This document shows positions 21,240 through 22,464 of a DNA stretch of 22,464 nt, piece after piece (positions within the stretch are counted from its first letter, which is position 1; every line of letters begins with the position of its first letter). A model generated the notes under the pieces. It worked only from the letters and a program-made list of their open reading frames with translations, was not told where the DNA came from and made no database searches. The position numbers and the translations under genes were made by a program. Origin of the DNA: Acetoanaerobium sp041831635 (GTDB taxonomy: Bacteria > Bacillota > Clostridia > Peptostreptococcales > Filifactoraceae); assembly GCA_041831635.1 (NCBI GenBank), contig JBHASY010000012.1, positions 1 through 22,464 of the forward strand, written 5' to 3'.

Positions 21240-22464
21240 TATTTCCCTTCTCTCATCTCTCTTCTTTTCTTAACAAGGAAAGTAGCAACATGAATACCTT
21301 TTGAACCTCTACCAAAACCTGCGTCCACTCCTTGTTTAACTGCAACTTCAGGAGTAACTTGAGTACCACCGCAACCTATCATAACTTTATCACGTATACC
21401 TTTTTCTACAGCAAGTTCATGTATACGTTTCATATTTTTGTAATGGATATCATCATGGCTGATAATAGTAGAAGCTAATATAGCATCTGCTTTTAATTCT
21501 ATAGCAGCGTCTACAAGCTTTTCAACAGGTACCGAAGTTCCAAGATAGTGAACCTCCACCCCGTATTTTTCTATACCGCCGTGCTTGATATCTATTACTT
21601 CTCTTAGTCCTACTGAATGTTCGTCTTCTCCTACAGTTGCAGCAACTACTTTAAGAGGAGTTTTTTCTATGTCTTCTCTTATTTCGTTTTCAGAGAGCAT
21701 TTCAGGTTCAGGAGGAACAACAAGACTGTTTAAATCTATACTAAACGGTACTCTTCCTTTTAGTTCTATTCTTGTTCCTTCAGATTCTTGCATTACTTCT
21801 TTGTTTATAACTTCAACTTCTTCAAGGTTCATCTTCTTAGCAAATTCAATAGCTGCAAATTCAGCAACTCTTTTGCTTGTAGGCAGGAACATAGTTAAAA
21901 GAACCGTACCGTCCGCTTGCCACTCTACCTCCGGTTTAATCATAGAAGAGTTTCTAAATTCTTTTGTTTCTTCCATTCTAACGCTAACATTGTCATTGTC
22001 ATCGAGTTCATCGATGTAAATTATTTTCTCTGGAACTTCTAAAGTACAACCATCTATCAATTTTGCAGGGTCAGATTCTAATGTCGGATCGTATTGCTTA
22101 ACATTGTTGTATCCGAAGTGAGCAGTAACAGGAGCCATATAGTCTTCATCTCTTTCAAACACTGTTCCTACTCCGATTCCACCGTCCATTTGCCTTGCAA
22201 TTCCGTCGCCATTTCTTTCAGGATAGTATCCTGAGTCGACGAAGAAACCTTGCTCTACAGCATTGAAATATCCTCCCGCTTCAATAATTTCTTCCATAAA
22301 CAGAACTGCTCTTTCTTTAAGTTCTCTTACTGTATTTCCAAGAACGCCATCTCTTTTTAGCTGAACCATTTCCATAAGCCCGTCCATACCTATCAAAGCT
22401 TGTTTTGCAGTGTCGCAGGCTTCTATGTTATAAATATGCCAAGGAACGTTTCTTCCCTCGTCAG
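21239..22464 (-). CDS. oraE: D-ornithine 4,5-aminomutase large subunit OraE (C-terminal part, cut by window edge)
   Basis: Coenzyme-B12 and PLP-dependent enzyme that moves the 5-amino group of D-ornithine to C4, giving 2,4-diaminopentanoate. The frame is open to the window edge (DEGRNVPWHIYNIEACDTAK then QALIGMDGLMEM), so the protein starts beyond it; the last 408 residues are here. The C-terminal Rossmann domain has the base-off cobalamin motif D-x-H-x-x-G as DEHSVG (axial His codon 21619-21617), then ASTIISHDDIHYKNM and MIGCGGTQVTPEVA. The C. sticklandii enzyme holds PLP through a lysine in this domain; the Lys in HYKNM (codon 21439-21437) is a candidate. Its small partner OraS should lie beyond the right edge. 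Confidence 0.95.
   Translation of the reverse strand, partial: DEGRNVPWHIYNIEACDTAKQALIGMDGLMEMVQLKRDGVLGNTVRELKERAVLFMEEIIEAGGYFNAVEQGFFVDSGYYPERNGDGIARQMDGGIGVGTVFERDEDYMAPVTAHFGYNNVKQYDPTLESDPAKLIDGCTLEVPEKIIYIDELDDNDNVSVRMEETKEFRNSSMIKPEVEWQADGTVLLTMFLPTSKRVAEFAAIEFAKKMNLEEVEVINKEVMQESEGTRIELKGRVPFSIDLNSLVVPPEPEMLSENEIREDIEKTPLKVVAATVGEDEHSVGLREVIDIKHGGIEKYGVEVHYLGTSVPVEKLVDAAIELKADAILASTIISHDDIHYKNMKRIHELAVEKGIRDKVMIGCGGTQVTPEVAVKQGVDAGFGRGSKGIHVATFLVKKRREMREGK

Noticed and set aside
21585..22019. 144-codon plus-strand frame antisense to oraE
   Set aside because: Shadow of the oraE codons; Ser/Thr/Leu-rich composition typical of antisense frames, no ribosome site.
1..22464. tRNA, rRNA or CRISPR array
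   Set aside because: I saw no evenly spaced direct repeats and no tRNA-like or rRNA-like conserved segments on either strand.

Overview
The window looks like chromosomal DNA from a low-GC, anaerobic, amino-acid-fermenting Firmicute (class Clostridia in the broad sense; Peptostreptococcaceae or Tissierellia-like would fit). The evidence is the AT-rich sequence, strong AGGAGG ribosome sites, two-subunit glycyl-tRNA synthetase, a neelaredoxin-type superoxide reductase, pyruvate phosphate dikinase, and the coenzyme-B12 ornithine fermentation genes at the right edge. I cannot fix the genus from the sequence alone.

Layout, left to right. Nearly everything is transcribed on the minus strand. 1-2950: ccpN-ppsR-ppdK, a PEP-synthesis module (CBS-domain repressor, PPDK kinase/phosphorylase, pyruvate phosphate dikinase; the last runs off the left edge). 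It has its own promoter covered by a near-ideal CcpN operator, and ccpN appears to start at an AUA codon. 3000-6005: glyQ-glyS, ending in a strong terminator. 6211-11174: a compact operon phoH-ybeY-dgkA/PAP2-cdd-era-recO-DUF4342. 11245-11980: two plus-strand genes, a superoxide reductase and an S1-domain protein, each with a recognisable promoter. 12414-12741: a decayed stretch with a relic that resembles cbiM, stopped exactly at a long perfect hairpin. 12742-16416: nfeD-floA, a small single-pass membrane protein and a metallo-beta-lactamase-fold hydrolase. 16835-18307: a cytoplasmic 5'-nucleotidase-family metallophosphatase between two non-coding stretches. 18535-18765: a broken IS256-family end. 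18788-22464: oraE (partial), an ASKHA-fold reactivase and orr, which belong to the ornithine racemase / D-ornithine 4,5-aminomutase pathway.

How it fits together. The nfeD-floA ... phoH-ybeY-dgkA-cdd-era-recO-glyQ-glyS-ccpN-ppsR order is the same backbone known in Bacillus subtilis (yqeZ to yqfL), so most of the window is an ancient housekeeping supercluster. Here yqfC, yqfD and pgpH are absent, and local insertions (DUF4342; SOR plus S1; the MBL hydrolase) interrupt it. The right quarter is accessory: a catabolic operon whose downstream end is directly abutted by an insertion-sequence scar.

I did not find a wholly new multi-gene system. The best leads are the AUA-started, CcpN-box-controlled ccpN-ppsR-ppdK operon; the cbiM relic that ends at a 50-base hairpin (a possible small mobile hairpin element); the ornithine aminomutase-reactivase-racemase operon; and the DgkA-PAP2 fusion with an altered PAP2 motif.
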